From contig CACZQA010000267.1 in NCBI GenBank assembly GCA_902783175.1, positions 1-6,206 on the forward strand: 6,206 nt of DNA, given 5' to 3'. The DNA comes from an uncultured Coriobacteriaceae bacterium (GTDB lineage: Bacteria; Actinomycetota; Coriobacteriia; Coriobacteriales; QAMH01). Each line of letters starts with the position of its first letter. Position 1 is the first letter of the stretch. This document shows positions 5,658 through 6,206 of this stretch, piece by piece. The notes below the pieces were generated by a model. That model ran no database searches and was not told the origin of the DNA. It saw only the letters and a list, made by a program, of their open reading frames with translations. The position numbers and the translations under genes were made by a program.

Positions 5658-6206
5658 ATGCCAAACTTTCTTTCCAAACTTCTCTCCGTCGGATCGGGCA
5701 AAGAGATCAAGGCCTTCCGCGGCAGGGTAGGAGAAATCAACTATCTCGAAGACGAGATTTCGCAGCTCAGCGATGAAGAGCTCCGCGGCAAGACGGCGGA
5801 GTTCCGCGAGCGCCTCTCCAACGGCGAGACGCTCGACGAGCTGATGCCCGAGGCGTTCGCCGTTGTCCGCGAGGCATCCAAGCGCACCATCGGGCTGCGT
5901 CACTTCGACGTCCAGCTCATCGGCGGCATGGTCTTGCACGCGGGGCAGATCGCAGAGATGAAGACCGGCGAGGGCAAGACGCTCGTGTCCACCCTCGCGG
6001 GCTACCTCAACGCCCTCCCGGGGACCGGTGTCCACATCGTCACCGTCAACGATTACCTCGCCAAGCGCGACAGCGAGTGGATGGGCCAGATCTACCGCTT
6101 CCTCGGCATGGAGGTCGGCCTCATCCAAAACGGTACGAAGACCCCCGAGCGCAAGAATGCCTACGAGGCGGATGTCACCTACGGCACCAACTCCGAGTTC
6201 GGCTTC
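5658..6206 (+). CDS. secA: Preprotein translocase subunit SecA, N-terminal part (cut by window end)
   Basis: The first 183 codons of SecA are present; the frame runs intact to the last base. SecA is the cytoplasmic ATPase motor that pushes unfolded preproteins through SecYEG. Family hallmarks are clear: [19 protein letters not shown] (about 76-94), which holds the conserved ligand-contacting region before motif I, then Walker A in MKTGEGKT (101-108, K107), and [17 protein letters not shown] (126-142). The segment [13 protein letters not shown] follows at 171-183. ATG 5658 has the RBS GAAGGT (5645-5650) seven bases upstream, and MPNFLSKLL matches a typical SecA N terminus. It is separated from the regulator gene by 98 nt with its own likely promoter, so it is probably transcribed independently. 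The preprotein cross-linking domain, second ATPase lobe and C-terminal zinc region lie beyond the window. Confidence 0.98.
   Translation, partial: MPNFLSKLLSVGSGKEIKAFRGRVGEINYLEDEISQLSDEELRGKTAEFRERLSNGETLDELMPEAFAVVREASKRTIGLRHFDVQLIGGMVLHAGQIAEMKTGEGKTLVSTLAGYLNALPGTGVHIVTVNDYLAKRDSEWMGQIYRFLGMEVGLIQNGTKTPERKNAYEADVTYGTNSEFGF

Overview
The window is GC-rich and densely coding, with every supported gene on the + strand. Gene content and protein style suggest a high-GC actinobacterium. I favour the class Coriobacteriia (Eggerthella/Slackia/Olsenella-like), because of the large MalT-like regulator and the Gram-positive type LexA box. The genus cannot be fixed from the sequence alone.

Layout. 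(1) Positions 1-156 are the 3' end of an XRE-type helix-turn-helix gene cut by the window edge. (2) Positions 157-245 are a short intergenic region holding a near-consensus Gram-positive LexA (SOS) box. The box sits between a -35-like and a -10 element, and the -10 lies so close to the next ATG that the transcript is probably leaderless. (3) Positions 246-2487 are a two-gene operon with a 14-nt overlap: a radical SAM protein of the 'putative DNA modification/repair' family with a C-terminal helix-hairpin-helix, and its usual partner, a DUF4130-family protein. Their biochemical reaction is, as far as I know, not established. (4) Positions 2488-2680 are a relatively AT-rich intergenic region with a stem-loop just after the operon, a 12-bp perfect palindrome and, directly abutting it, a 36-bp imperfect inverted repeat. 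(5) Positions 2681-5559 are a second likely operon: a 90-residue single-span membrane protein, then 14 nt later an 863-residue regulator. The regulator has a MalT-like P-loop ATPase at the N terminus and an OmpR/SARP-type winged helix plus BTAD domain at the C terminus. (6) From 5658 to the window end is the 5' part of secA, with its own RBS and a probable extended -10 promoter.

How the parts fit. The most notable unit is the rSAM/DUF4130 operon. The visible SOS box, the helix-hairpin-helix and a QLALF peptide resembling a sliding-clamp-binding motif all point to an inducible DNA repair or modification system acting on damaged or replicating DNA. The uracil-DNA-glycosylase-like third partner known for this family is not in the window. 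The membrane protein/regulator pair looks like a separate signalling unit with an unknown signal and unknown targets; the large inverted repeat upstream is a candidate regulatory site for it. secA is housekeeping and appears unrelated to its upstream neighbours.
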